64,000 nt of DNA from VMCP01 sp964527775 (GCA_964527775.1 CAZGQS010000004.1:62001-126000); one strand, 5' to 3'; positions 6,993 through 16,069 are shown, counted from the first letter of the stretch. The notes: generated by a model not told the origin, from the letters alone. Translations and numbers: made by a program.

Positions 6993-8180
6993 ATGAAATC
7001 GAACTTACAATCTAATTTACCTTCTGAACTTGAGAAGCAGGATAGCGGTGAAAAGATTTGGCTATCCTCTCCACATATGAGTGGAAATGAGCAAAAGTAC
7101 ATAAACGAGGCATTTGAATCAAATTGGGTAGCACCGCTGGGCAAGAATATTGACGAGTTTGAGTTACAAGTAGCGAAATATACTGGTACCAAATACGCAG
7201 CAGCCCTCACCACCGGTACGGCAGCTTTGCAAATGGCTTTGAGATTAGTGGGGGTTGGTAAAGGAGATTATGTAATATGTCAAAGCTTAACCTTTGTAGC
7301 ATCTGCGAATTCAATATTGTATAATGGGGCTCAACCCATTTTCGTAGATTCGGAGACAAAAACTTGGGGAATGGATCCTGAGTTATTGGAGAAAGCTATT
7401 TTACATTGCGTATCCCTAGAGAAAAAACCAAAAGCCATTGTCCCTGTGCATCTCTATGGAATGCCTGTGAATATGGTGGAGATCATGCGAATAGCTAAAA
7501 AGTATCGGATACCTGTGATTGAAGACGCCGCCGAAGCATTAGGTTCTTCCATTAACGGAAAGATGTGTGGTTCGTTTGGTGATTTTGGAATCATAAGTTT
7601 TAACGGGAACAAAATTATCACTACCTCAGGCGGTGGAATGCTACTTTCTGATAATCCCAAGAAAATAGAAAAGGCAAAATTTCTTGCCACTCAGGCTCGC
7701 GAGAACTTTCCGCATTATCAACACGAGGAAATGGGTTACAATTTCCGGATGAGTAATGTACTTGCAGGAATTGGTAGAGGACAGATGGAAGTACTCGATG
7801 AGCGCATTGCAAGTAGAAGAGCTAATTTTAATTTTTATAAAGAGCATTTGGGGAATATCCCGGGTATTACCTTTTTGAAGGAACAAGAAGGAAGCATCAG
7901 CAATAGATGGTTGACTATAATTGTTTTAGATCCTAAATTGACTGGTGGAATTGGAAGAGAAGATATTCGTTTGGCTTTAGCCGAAGAGAACATTGAGTCA
8001 CGCCCATTGTGGAAGCCCATGCATATGCAACCATTATTTGAGAGTGCTCCATATTTTGGTAAGGGTATAGCTATGAAATTATTCAAGCATGGACTTTGCT
8101 TGCCAAGTGGAAGTAATTTAACTGAGGTTGAGTTGATGAGGGTGGTGACTAAAATTAAAAGCGTCCTTAACTTAGGATAA
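6993..8180 (+). CDS. DegT/DnrJ/EryC1/StrS family PLP aminotransferase (PglE-like)
   Basis: This 395-residue enzyme is a sugar aminotransferase that would convert a UDP-4-keto-sugar into the 4-amino sugar using PLP and glutamate. Visible family features are ALTTGTAALQMAL (phosphate site), the VIEDAAEALGS aspartate that holds the PLP nitrogen, and the Schiff-base lysine K207 in SFNGNKIITTSGGGM. With the PglC- and PglD-like genes upstream it completes a set resembling bacillosamine synthesis, apart from the 4,6-dehydratase, which is not in the window. It has its own candidate promoter. Its ATG at 6993 follows an AT-rich leader, and folA begins 31 bases after its stop. Confidence 0.9.
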   Translation: MKSNLQSNLPSELEKQDSGEKIWLSSPHMSGNEQKYINEAFESNWVAPLGKNIDEFELQVAKYTGTKYAAALTTGTAALQMALRLVGVGKGDYVICQSLTFVASANSILYNGAQPIFVDSETKTWGMDPELLEKAILHCVSLEKKPKAIVPVHLYGMPVNMVEIMRIAKKYRIPVIEDAAEALGSSINGKMCGSFGDFGIISFNGNKIITTSGGGMLLSDNPKKIEKAKFLATQARENFPHYQHEEMGYNFRMSNVLAGIGRGQMEVLDERIASRRANFNFYKEHLGNIPGITFLKEQEGSISNRWLTIIVLDPKLTGGIGREDIRLALAEENIESRPLWKPMHMQPLFESAPYFGKGIAMKLFKHGLCLPSGSNLTEVELMRVVTKIKSVLNLG

Positions 8181-8185
8181 TAATT

Positions 8186-8193
8186 TAAATTTG
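8186..8193 (+). promoter_or_regulatory. Putative -7 promoter element (TAAATTTG) for folA-nadK unit
   Basis: TAAATTTG is an exact match to TAnnTTTG, 18 bases before the folA ATG. No clear TTG -33 element is seen. The box overlaps an in-frame TTG at 8191, which argues against that TTG as the translation start. Confidence 0.45.
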
Positions 8194-8194
8194 C

Positions 8195-8209
8195 GAGGAA
8201 TCAATCCTC
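8195..8209. promoter_or_regulatory. Small inverted repeat at the predicted folA transcription start
   Basis: GAGGA (8195-8199) and TCCTC (8205-8209) form a perfect 5-bp inverted repeat around a 5-base centre. It lies immediately after the -7 box and ends 2 bases before the folA ATG. Because it spans the expected start of transcription it could be an operator or a leader hairpin. It is short enough to be chance. Confidence 0.25.
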
Positions 8210-8211
8210 AA

Positions 8212-8709
8212 ATGAAAATTTCTTTAATTGCTGCTGTAGGCAGAAATAATGAGTTAGGGGCTAATAATGAGCTCCTTTGGCATATTCCTGAAGATTTTCA
8301 ATGGTTCAAATCCAAAACCATGGGTAAAACAATGGTGATGGGGAGGAATACGATGTTAAGTTTGAAAAAACCTTTAAAGAATAGAGAAAATTGGGTTTTA
8401 ACAAGTAGACCAGAAGATATTATTGAAGGGTTTGTGGGGTTTTCAAGTTGGGATTCAATTTTTAAGAAAGCCATTGAATTGAACCTTGAAGAACTCATGA
8501 TTATTGGTGGGGCGAATATTTATAATCAGGCAATGGAGTTTGCAGATGAGTTGATATTAACTCATGTAGATCAAGAATTTCCTGAAGCTGATGTGTTTTT
8601 TCCCAAGATAGATTATTTGAAATGGGAGGATTTTGAACAAAAATCTTCATCTCAAACTGTGGATTCTGATAAATACACTTACCAATTCAGAATTTATCAT
8701 AAACTTTGA
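8212..8709 (+). CDS. folA: Dihydrofolate reductase
   Basis: This 165-residue enzyme reduces dihydrofolate to tetrahydrofolate with NADPH in the cytoplasm. It shows ISLIAAVGRNNELGANNELLW at the N-terminus, with the substrate loop IPEDFQWFKSKTMGKTMVMGRNT. The lid DELILTHVDQEFPEADVFFP, the GGANIYNQAM cofactor segment and a length close to the 160-residue norm complete the match. I chose the ATG at 8212 because the upstream in-frame TTG (8191) is inside a promoter box. The next gene, NAD kinase, starts 4 bases after the stop, so folA and nadK form one unit. Their pairing joins NADPH supply with an NADPH-using enzyme. Confidence 0.93.
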   Translation: MKISLIAAVGRNNELGANNELLWHIPEDFQWFKSKTMGKTMVMGRNTMLSLKKPLKNRENWVLTSRPEDIIEGFVGFSSWDSIFKKAIELNLEELMIIGGANIYNQAMEFADELILTHVDQEFPEADVFFPKIDYLKWEDFEQKSSSQTVDSDKYTYQFRIYHKL

Positions 8710-8713
8710 ACCA

Positions 8714-9595
8714 ATGAAAATCGGCGTTTTTTCCAAATCAATCAATGATCCAAAACATAGAGATGCGTTGCTTGTTTTGGTAGAAATACTACAACGACGG
8801 GGTCATGAAATCTGGACTACTCCATCGTTGGAAGATTTTATTAGAATGAATCATGCAGATGTTTCACCGCTTGTTTTTGATGAAGTTGAAGGAATAGGAA
8901 GGCCTATTGACTTTTTATTCAGTATTGGTGGTGACGGCACTGTGCTTGAATCTCTATCAATAGTAAAATCTAGTGAGATCCCCATATTATCTATTAATAC
9001 TGGTAGATTGGGATTCTTAACGGGTGTTGGTTTAGCCGAATTGGAAGATGCGGTTGAGAGAATAGAGCTTGGTCAATACATTCTTGAGTCAAGGTCACTT
9101 CTTACTTTAGAGTCCTCAGAGAAGGTGTTCAATTTCAATTTTGCATTGAATGACTTTGTGATTCATAAGAAAGAGACGTCAAGTATGATTGTGGTTCATG
9201 CTTATTTAAATGGAGAGTTTTTGAATTCTTATTGGAGCGATGGATTGATATTGTCAACGCCAACAGGATCAACAGGGTACAGTTTGAGTTGCGGTGGTCC
9301 AATTTTGTTTCCTAAGTCAGATAGCTTTGTATTAACTCCCATTGCACCGCATAATTTAAATGTGAGACCAGTTGTCATTCCTGATGATGCTGTTATATCT
9401 TTTGAGATTGAAGGTAGGGCTAATTCATATTTGACGAGTTTAGACTCAAGAAGCCAAAGTATTACCAAAGACGTGACTATGGCAGTTAGAAGGGCTGATT
9501 TTGTCTTGAAGTTATTGAGATTGAACGACACTAATTTTATGGATAACTTGCGTTCTAAGCTTAATTGGGGTTACGACAGGAGGTCAGAGAATTGA
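8714..9595 (+). CDS. nadK: NAD kinase
   Basis: This 293-residue enzyme phosphorylates NAD to NADP. The ATP-binding GGDG motif is in FSIGGDGTVLES near residues 73-84, followed by INTGRLGFLTG and the diagnostic DGLILSTPTGSTGYSLSCGGP. A longer in-frame ORF begins at a TTG within folA, but the ATG at 8714 gives the normal N-terminus (MKIGVFSK). It is 4 bases downstream of folA, and its TGA overlaps the TTG start of the next gene. Confidence 0.93.
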   Translation: MKIGVFSKSINDPKHRDALLVLVEILQRRGHEIWTTPSLEDFIRMNHADVSPLVFDEVEGIGRPIDFLFSIGGDGTVLESLSIVKSSEIPILSINTGRLGFLTGVGLAELEDAVERIELGQYILESRSLLTLESSEKVFNFNFALNDFVIHKKETSSMIVVHAYLNGEFLNSYWSDGLILSTPTGSTGYSLSCGGPILFPKSDSFVLTPIAPHNLNVRPVVIPDDAVISFEIEGRANSYLTSLDSRSQSITKDVTMAVRRADFVLKLLRLNDTNFMDNLRSKLNWGYDRRSEN

Positions 9596-10680
9596 GAAAA
9601 ATAACAGGAATATTACTTTGCTTGATTGGACAAATAGCTCAAGCTCAGAACTATAACCTTAACACTATAGATCGTCTGGATGTGATGGCTTGGAATGTGG
9701 AATGGTTGGGAGATGTGAATAATGGTCCATCAAATGAGCCTATCCAAATGAGCAATGCCATCAAAGTGATTAAGAATTATAATGTTGATGTAATTGGGTT
9801 GTGCGAAATTAGTAGTGATCAGGCATGGATAGATTTAACTAAGAGCTTGACAGAGTATTCTGGAGTTAGAAGTACATGGACGCAAACGCAGAAGACGGCA
9901 CTTTTGTATAAGAAAGATCAGTTTTCGTTGGTTTATCAAAAACATGTGCTAGATAAATATAGTTATGATTTTGCTAGTGGAAGGTTACCATTGGAGGTGT
10001 GTTTGAAGACACCAAACAATGATACGTTTTATTTTTGGGTGATTCATTTAAAAGCAAATACTGGAAGTACCAGTGCTAAGGTTGAAGCATACAATAGAAG
10101 ATATACCGCTGCATTAGCGCTAAAAACACATTGTAAAGGATTTAAGAATGGTGTGATTTTGGGAGATTGGAACGATGATCTTGATCAGAGTATTTTGACA
10201 GGTTATAATTCCCCTTTCTTGGGATTTGTAAAAGACACATCATCGTTTGTTTCGGCTACTTTGGCATTAAGTAATCAGGGTAGAAAATCTACAGTTAGTT
10301 ACAGTGATATGATTGATCATATTGTGCTTTCGGGGGATTTCCGCGGAAGGATTATTGAAGATTCAGTAATGGTTTTGAATCCTGGAAGCTTTATTTCAAG
10401 TTATAGTTCATCCACGAGCGATCATTATCCGGTGTTTGTAAAGACAAAATTTCCTGTGAAGAGGAATGCTGACATACGAGAAATACGAGATATTCATTAC
10501 TATTTTGATGTTGATGGGAAATTAGTTGTAAATGGTAAAGAAGTTATTGGGGCTATTAATTATGATCATTTAGGCAGAGCGAGTGTATTTGAAAATAATG
10601 TGTATTTTAGTGACTTGAACCACGGTTTGAACGTGGTTTATATTGAAAATAAACGAATAAGACTAAAAATTGTAAAATGA
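9592..10680 (+). CDS. Secreted endonuclease/exonuclease/phosphatase-family protein with T9SS-like tail
   Basis: This 362-residue protein has a signal peptide (hydrophobic stretch then AQAQ, residues 1-19) and an EEP fold. Key motifs are VMAWNVEWLGD, the metal-binding glutamate in VIGLCEIS, the catalytic HLKA histidine, GDWNDD, and the final SDHYPV histidine. It could hydrolyse phosphodiesters or act as a secreted nuclease. The last 60 residues (GRASVFENNVYFSDLNHGLNVVYIENK then RLKIVK) resemble a degenerate type A T9SS sorting domain, so it may be secreted or surface attached. I prefer the TTG at 9592: it overlaps the nadK stop, is preceded by AGGAGG at 9579-9584 and gives a clean signal peptide. 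Confidence 0.75.
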   Translation: MRKITGILLCLIGQIAQAQNYNLNTIDRLDVMAWNVEWLGDVNNGPSNEPIQMSNAIKVIKNYNVDVIGLCEISSDQAWIDLTKSLTEYSGVRSTWTQTQKTALLYKKDQFSLVYQKHVLDKYSYDFASGRLPLEVCLKTPNNDTFYFWVIHLKANTGSTSAKVEAYNRRYTAALALKTHCKGFKNGVILGDWNDDLDQSILTGYNSPFLGFVKDTSSFVSATLALSNQGRKSTVSYSDMIDHIVLSGDFRGRIIEDSVMVLNPGSFISSYSSSTSDHYPVFVKTKFPVKRNADIREIRDIHYYFDVDGKLVVNGKEVIGAINYDHLGRASVFENNVYFSDLNHGLNVVYIENKRIRLKIVK

Positions 10681-12887
10681 GAACTTTGAATATCAAGAGA
10701 TTCCTGCTAGCAATGGCGGGAATTTTTTATTTGGGGCAAAATGGATATGGACAATCCCATTATTTTGATTTGAATCAACCCATCCAAATGAATGGATCAA
10801 AAACAACGGTTTATTTGAAAGATTATGTGTTGGATGTTTCGAAGATTGGCTGGATAAAATCAGGAAATTTGCCTTCTGATTTAAAAAAAGTCAACAATAA
10901 AGATTACTCTATAATTTGGGCGAAGGGCCAAGATTCATTGGTGATTTCGGCGGTAAAAGGATGCGCCAAAATGGGATTTATTCGCATTGGTTTTACTGAT
11001 GGAAAGGATATGTATATCCCCGTAAAGACATCCCCCGAGAGGGAAAATAAAGACCCAAATAAGGCGCCAATAGTAATAAGTTCTTCATATACTAAATTGA
11101 TGCCGGGAGTGAAAAATCCACCGCTGGAGTTGGAGTTTTTCATTAATAGTTCTGTAAAAGTGGGTGTTTTACCTATGTGGGGAAATGAGGTGATTGTTGA
11201 TTGGAAACTAACACCGAGAGAAAGTGAGAGTGAATATCAGCTGAAAGTAAGGGTTCCTCAGGAAGCAGGTGGAATTCATAAATCATATGTTCGAATTTGG
11301 GTTTATAATGAATTTGGAATAGGTAATGATATTCTTGTGCCGTTGGTTGATGGATTTGTGATGAAGGATTTGATGAAGTTTGGAGACCGGAAAGATCCGC
11401 AAGGAATGATCATGTACAATATCATGATTGATCGCTTTTTTGATGGAAACAAGGAAAATAACAAGCCGTTGAAACACGATTCGGTACATTGGAAGGTGGA
11501 TTATTTCGGAGGGGATGTTGCAGGAATAACGCAGAAACTGGAAAGTGGTTATTTTGGGATACTTGGGATTAATTCGTTGTGGATATCGCCCGTAGTGTTG
11601 AATCCCTCAGAACCATGGGGGCAATGGCGGAAGCCTCGCACGAAGTTCAGCGGATATCATGGGTATTGGCCTATTTCAAGTACGTTGACAGATCCAAGAT
11701 ATTGCAGCGAGACAGAATTGAAGAAGTTTATTGAAGTATCTCATAAATTTAATAACAATGTTTATTTAGATTATGTGGCCCATCACATTCATCAAAGTCA
11801 TTCTTTATACAAACAAAGGCCGGATTGGTATACATCGTTGTATTTACCTAACGGGAAGAAAAATACAGAGCTTTGGGATGAACAGAGATTGACCACGTGG
11901 TTTGATGATTTTATGCCCACCTTTAACTTTTTCAAACCAGAGGTGGTTGATGCTATGACTGACAGCGCAATTTTTTGGGTTAGGAAGTATGACATTGATG
12001 GATTTAGACACGATGCTACGAAACACATTCCCAATGAATATTGGAGAGCATTGACTTATAAGATGAAGTTGGAAACGTCAGGCAAATCAAGGCAGTTATA
12101 TCAAATTGGTGAAACTTATGGTTCGCCGGAGTTGATAGGATCATATTTGGGAAATGGATTGTTGAATGCGCAATTTGATTTCAATATGTACGATGCGGCA
12201 ATCAATACATTTAAGTCTGACAGTGGGGGTTGTAAAAGATTGGCAGAAGTTTTAAATGAATCATTGCGCACCTATGGATCTCATCATTTGATGGGGAATA
12301 TTACCGGTAATCAAGACCGACCTAGGTTTGTATCAAGGGCTGATGGAAGTGTGAAAGATAATGAAGACGGCAAACAAGCAGGCTGGAATAATGACATCCA
12401 AATTAAAGATGAAAGGGCATTGCATAAATTGAGGAACTTGTATGCGTTTATGTCTGTAATTCCTGGAATACCAGTAATTTATTATGGCGATGAAATTGGT
12501 ATGCCTGGAGGAAATGATCCAGATAGTAGAAGAATGATGAGATTTGATTTAACTGAAAAAGAGCAAGAACATTTGAATGTTTTCAGGAATTTGAATCATT
12601 TCAGAAAATCATCGGCGGCATTGAATTATGGTGAATGTTTGGTAGAAAATAAGGGGGATGATTTAATTCAGGTTACAAGAATATTTTTCAAAGATGAGGC
12701 TGTAGTTTTCTTGATGTATACAGGAAACAGTAAGCAAAGGAGAGATTATATATTGGGTGAGTTTCAATTATCTGTTAACACTGATGGTGAAATCACTCAG
12801 GTTGGTGAAAAAAAAGAGATCGTTTACTTTGATAATAAGGTGAATGAAAATGGATTCACTTTGATATATCGCAGACGTTCGAATTAG
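10677..12887 (+). CDS. GH13 alpha-amylase-family glycosidase (cyclomaltodextrinase/SusA-like)
   Basis: This 736-residue protein has an N-terminal signal-like segment (residues 6-26, LLAMAGIFYLGQNGYGQ). About 230 residues of beta-rich domains follow, then a GH13 catalytic barrel. The four conserved regions read YLDYVAHHIH, DGFRHDATKHIP (nucleophile Asp), YQIGETYG (acid/base Glu) and MGNITGNQDRPR (transition-state Asp). Region IV has Gln where many amylases have His. The C-terminus is an all-beta domain. It would cleave alpha-glucans or cyclodextrins in the periplasm or at the surface. It overlaps the upstream phosphatase-like gene by ATGA and converges on the OmpA gene with overlapping stops. 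Confidence 0.88.
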   Translation: MRTLNIKRFLLAMAGIFYLGQNGYGQSHYFDLNQPIQMNGSKTTVYLKDYVLDVSKIGWIKSGNLPSDLKKVNNKDYSIIWAKGQDSLVISAVKGCAKMGFIRIGFTDGKDMYIPVKTSPERENKDPNKAPIVISSSYTKLMPGVKNPPLELEFFINSSVKVGVLPMWGNEVIVDWKLTPRESESEYQLKVRVPQEAGGIHKSYVRIWVYNEFGIGNDILVPLVDGFVMKDLMKFGDRKDPQGMIMYNIMIDRFFDGNKENNKPLKHDSVHWKVDYFGGDVAGITQKLESGYFGILGINSLWISPVVLNPSEPWGQWRKPRTKFSGYHGYWPISSTLTDPRYCSETELKKFIEVSHKFNNNVYLDYVAHHIHQSHSLYKQRPDWYTSLYLPNGKKNTELWDEQRLTTWFDDFMPTFNFFKPEVVDAMTDSAIFWVRKYDIDGFRHDATKHIPNEYWRALTYKMKLETSGKSRQLYQIGETYGSPELIGSYLGNGLLNAQFDFNMYDAAINTFKSDSGGCKRLAEVLNESLRTYGSHHLMGNITGNQDRPRFVSRADGSVKDNEDGKQAGWNNDIQIKDERALHKLRNLYAFMSVIPGIPVIYYGDEIGMPGGNDPDSRRMMRFDLTEKEQEHLNVFRNLNHFRKSSAALNYGECLVENKGDDLIQVTRIFFKDEAVVFLMYTGNSKQRRDYILGEFQLSVNTDGEITQVGEKKEIVYFDNKVNENGFTLIYRRRSN

Positions 12888-15800
12888 TCTCGTTTATTGA
12901 TATTGTTGTGATCAATATCAACATCAATTTCTAGACCGAAGTCACGAGGGTCATTGGCAAATCTGACGGTTGTACGTCGGTTTTGTCTGTGTTGGTATTC
13001 TTCGCATTTGACCATGGGTTTTCCTTCGATGTAAACGAAGTCTTTGGGTTCGTATTCTTGATAGATTGCTCCGATAACATTTCCGTCATCATCTAGGTCT
13101 ACAAGCATTTTCTTGGTTCTACCAGGAATGTAAGGGCTGTATGAAGTCGCATTTTCGTCTTCACATGCGCATTCATTTACGGTTTGGTGTTCACCATAAC
13201 CTACGGCCACAATTTTCTTGGGGTCGATTTTCCAAGTTTTAATGATATAGTCAACGGCAGAGTCAGCTCTTCGTTTTGAAAGTCTGACGTTATAGTCGTA
13301 CGGCATACGGCAATCAGTATGTGAACCAAGTTCTACAACCAATTGCGGATATTTCTGCATGATATTGATTACAAAAGAGTCTAATACTCTCTGTGCGTCT
13401 GGACGAATTTCTGCTTTATCAAGATCGTAATAAATGGGAAGGGCGTAAGCTTTTTCCATTGCGTCTTTGATGTTGAAATTTGCAATATCTGTGAAATTGG
13501 TTTTGAATTCATCTACATTTTCTTTGATGTGACCCAAACCACCTTTTTTCATACGCTCAAAGTATTGTGATTGTCCGACGTTTGTGTTGTTTCTGTCTCT
13601 GTCTTGATCAACTGTGATACCAAATTTTTTGGGGTCATTGGTGAATCGTACGGTGGTTCTTCGATTTTGTCTATGTTGATATTCTTCGCATTTCACGAAC
13701 GGCATTTCGCCGAAATAGGTAATTTCTGTAGAATCGTAATCTTGGTAGATGGTACCAACCACCTTTCCATCGTCATCAAGATCAACAATCATTTTTGCAG
13801 TTCTACCTGGGATGTATGGTGTGTAATCTACTTTTAATTCGTCTTCACAATGGCATTCATTAACAAGTTGTGTTTCACCGTATCCTTTTGCAATAATTCT
13901 ATTGGGTCCGAGGTTCCAACGTTTACGAAGATAATCTACAGCAGAATCTGCGCGCCTTTGTGCGAGTCTTTCGTTGTAGTCATAGGGCATACGGCAGTCT
14001 GTATGAGAACCCAATTCACAAATAAGGAATGGGTATTTGAACATAATTTTTATGGCAAAAGAATCAAGGACTTTTTGGGCGTCAGGACGTATGACTGCTT
14101 TGTCAAGGTCATAGAAAATTGGTAATGTGAAGATTTGATTCAAAGCATTTTCTATGTTGAACCATTCTATACCTAAACCTTCATCTAAGCGTAATTCTTC
14201 AGGTTCGGGTATTGGTTCCTTCATTTTATATACTTTATCGATACAAATGTTATAATAACTTGTATCGATGCGCATGGTAATTCTCTCATTTTGTCGGTGT
14301 TGCTTATCATTACAAGCAACAAATGGATTGCCTTCTACAATTCTAATTTCTCTTGGTGTGTAATCTTCAAGTTTTTCACCGAAAATAGAACCGCGGGCAT
14401 CGAACTCCAATTCAAGTTTCTTGGTGACTCCGGAAATATATGGGGTGAATGGACTTATTTCAGACCCTTCACATGAACAGTCATTGAGGATATGAGCTTC
14501 TCCATAACCATTGGTAACAATTCTTTCAGGGTCAATTTTATGGGTGGAAGTGAGGTATTCTTTGATTTGATCTACTCTTTTTTTGGATAGGTCAATGTTA
14601 TATTTGAGAGTTTGCCTGCAATCAGTATGACCGCCGAGTTCTAATATAAATTGTGGATGAGGTTTAAGGAAATAATTTGCAAAGGAGTCTAGAATTTCTT
14701 TGTTTCTATCTGAAAGCATTGCGCTTGTTCGATCATATTTTACAGGAAGATCAAATATACCAAGATTGAATGTGGTAGAATCTAGTTTAGTATACGGTAG
14801 AGAACCCATTTTGAAATTATCTCTACAATTTTTTAACTTGGTTAGGGGGTTTATGGGTCGGTTACAGGTATCAACAATGTTTTTGAAATGTTTGAGTTTC
14901 TTTTTGAATCTCAGAGTAATTCTATTGTTTTGTTCTTTTTGGTAAATATCACATTTCACATAGGGTTTACCATTAAAAGTATCAATTTCGTAGGGTTCGT
15001 AGTTGACAAAAATGTATCCCATTAATTTTCCTTCTCTGGAGAAATTTGGAATCTGTTTTCTAGTTACGGTATCTATGAAAGGTGTATAACCTACAACATC
15101 AGAACCTTCGCAATTACATAGGTTAACTGGTACAGATTCTCCATAGCCAATGGCTATTATTTTTTCCGGGCTAGAGCCCCAAGCAGTAATGAGATGATTT
15201 CTAATGGTATCAGCCCGTCTTTGGGTAAGTTGTTGGTTGTATTCTGCACGGCCATCGCATTCTGTGTGTGATCCAATTTCTACGATGAGATCGGGGTTTT
15301 CTTTAAGAATACCTACGAGGTAATATTTGATGCGTTCTCTGAGATTTCCATTAAGCATGACTTGATCTTTTTCGTAGGCCATTGGAAGCTCAAAGGTTCG
15401 ATTGGTGGCAGTGAGTAGGGAGAATGAATCGATGGGTAGTGGATTTGCACAAATGGGTTGGCTTGGAATTGGTCCAATCCAAATGGTGTCGTAAACAATT
15501 TCTACAGTGGTGTCGCGTTTTTGCCATTCAAGTACGCAAGGCAAGCTTCTGTCAACGTTGTTGTATTTTCCATCGCCATTTCGGTCTTTCTTTACGAGTG
15601 GGATTTCATAATAAAATTGGAATGTTGGACCGAGTGTAAAAGAATAACCAAGTTCCCATTGGATTGGTTTATATCTAGAAATATAACCAACGCCCATTTC
15701 TTTTCTGATACCGTTCCAGATATTGACTTTATTTTGCGGGTTTATAAGTCCTTTTTCAATAACACCTATACCTGCCCAAACGCGGAAAATGCAGTTAACT

Positions 15801-16048
15801 TGGAAATTAATTCCAATTGCATCGCGACCGTATGAATTGTAAGGGTTCAGTTCCCACATTCCATAAACACCAAAGCGATTGATTAAATTGGGAATTCCTA
15901 CTTTAAGTCTAAGCGAAGAAAAAGAATATGCAGGGGAAAAAGGAGTGATACCGGCACCAATAATTAACTGTTGAGAGGAGGCAGGTTGTGCGAACATCCC
16001 CAGAAAGAAAAGAAAGAATATGATTTTAAAAGTTCTTAGAGAGGGCAT
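12884..16048 (-). CDS. Outer-membrane/periplasmic protein with four tandem OmpA-C modules
   Basis: This 1054-residue protein has a signal peptide (to about residue 25) and a beta-rich N-terminal region (about 26-160) that could be a membrane barrel. Four OmpA-like peptidoglycan-binding modules follow at about 218-373, 431-586, 639-794 and 867-1022. Each module carries the signature ELGSHTDCR...YN..L..RRAD and a GYGE motif. Three positionally conserved cysteines per module (HTDC and a CxC) suggest disulphides. Each ends with EYQHRQNRRTTVRF-like residues. Most OmpA-family proteins have a single such module. The stop overlaps that of the GH13 gene. Modules 3 and 4 are similar even at DNA level. 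Confidence 0.85.
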   Translation of the reverse strand: MPSLRTFKIIFFLFFLGMFAQPASSQQLIIGAGITPFSPAYSFSSLRLKVGIPNLINRFGVYGMWELNPYNSYGRDAIGINFQVNCIFRVWAGIGVIEKGLINPQNKVNIWNGIRKEMGVGYISRYKPIQWELGYSFTLGPTFQFYYEIPLVKKDRNGDGKYNNVDRSLPCVLEWQKRDTTVEIVYDTIWIGPIPSQPICANPLPIDSFSLLTATNRTFELPMAYEKDQVMLNGNLRERIKYYLVGILKENPDLIVEIGSHTECDGRAEYNQQLTQRRADTIRNHLITAWGSSPEKIIAIGYGESVPVNLCNCEGSDVVGYTPFIDTVTRKQIPNFSREGKLMGYIFVNYEPYEIDTFNGKPYVKCDIYQKEQNNRITLRFKKKLKHFKNIVDTCNRPINPLTKLKNCRDNFKMGSLPYTKLDSTTFNLGIFDLPVKYDRTSAMLSDRNKEILDSFANYFLKPHPQFILELGGHTDCRQTLKYNIDLSKKRVDQIKEYLTSTHKIDPERIVTNGYGEAHILNDCSCEGSEISPFTPYISGVTKKLELEFDARGSIFGEKLEDYTPREIRIVEGNPFVACNDKQHRQNERITMRIDTSYYNICIDKVYKMKEPIPEPEELRLDEGLGIEWFNIENALNQIFTLPIFYDLDKAVIRPDAQKVLDSFAIKIMFKYPFLICELGSHTDCRMPYDYNERLAQRRADSAVDYLRKRWNLGPNRIIAKGYGETQLVNECHCEDELKVDYTPYIPGRTAKMIVDLDDDGKVVGTIYQDYDSTEITYFGEMPFVKCEEYQHRQNRRTTVRFTNDPKKFGITVDQDRDRNNTNVGQSQYFERMKKGGLGHIKENVDEFKTNFTDIANFNIKDAMEKAYALPIYYDLDKAEIRPDAQRVLDSFVINIMQKYPQLVVELGSHTDCRMPYDYNVRLSKRRADSAVDYIIKTWKIDPKKIVAVGYGEHQTVNECACEDENATSYSPYIPGRTKKMLVDLDDDGNVIGAIYQEYEPKDFVYIEGKPMVKCEEYQHRQNRRTTVRFANDPRDFGLEIDVDIDHNNINKRD
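12983..15397 (-). repeat. Four-fold intragenic repeat encoding OmpA-C modules
   Basis: Equivalent DNA positions (the TTTTG of the Q-x-R segment) occur at 12985, 13669, 14293 and 14932. The periods are therefore 684, 624 and 639 bases, all multiples of three. The two copies nearest the 3' end of the gene are the most alike in nucleotides and look like the youngest duplication. Confidence 0.75.
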
Positions 16049-16061
16049 TGCAGATGAACTT

Positions 16062-16069
16062 CAAAATTA
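16062..16069 (-). promoter_or_regulatory. Putative -7 element (TAATTTTG) for the OmpA-module gene
   Basis: On the minus strand this reads TAATTTTG, an exact TAnnTTTG match 13 bases upstream of the ATG. No convincing -33 TTG was found. Confidence 0.35.

Noticed and set aside
8191..8211. TTG start for folA giving seven extra residues.
   Set aside because: The TTG overlaps the TAAATTTG promoter box, and ATG 8212 gives the normal DHFR N-terminus.
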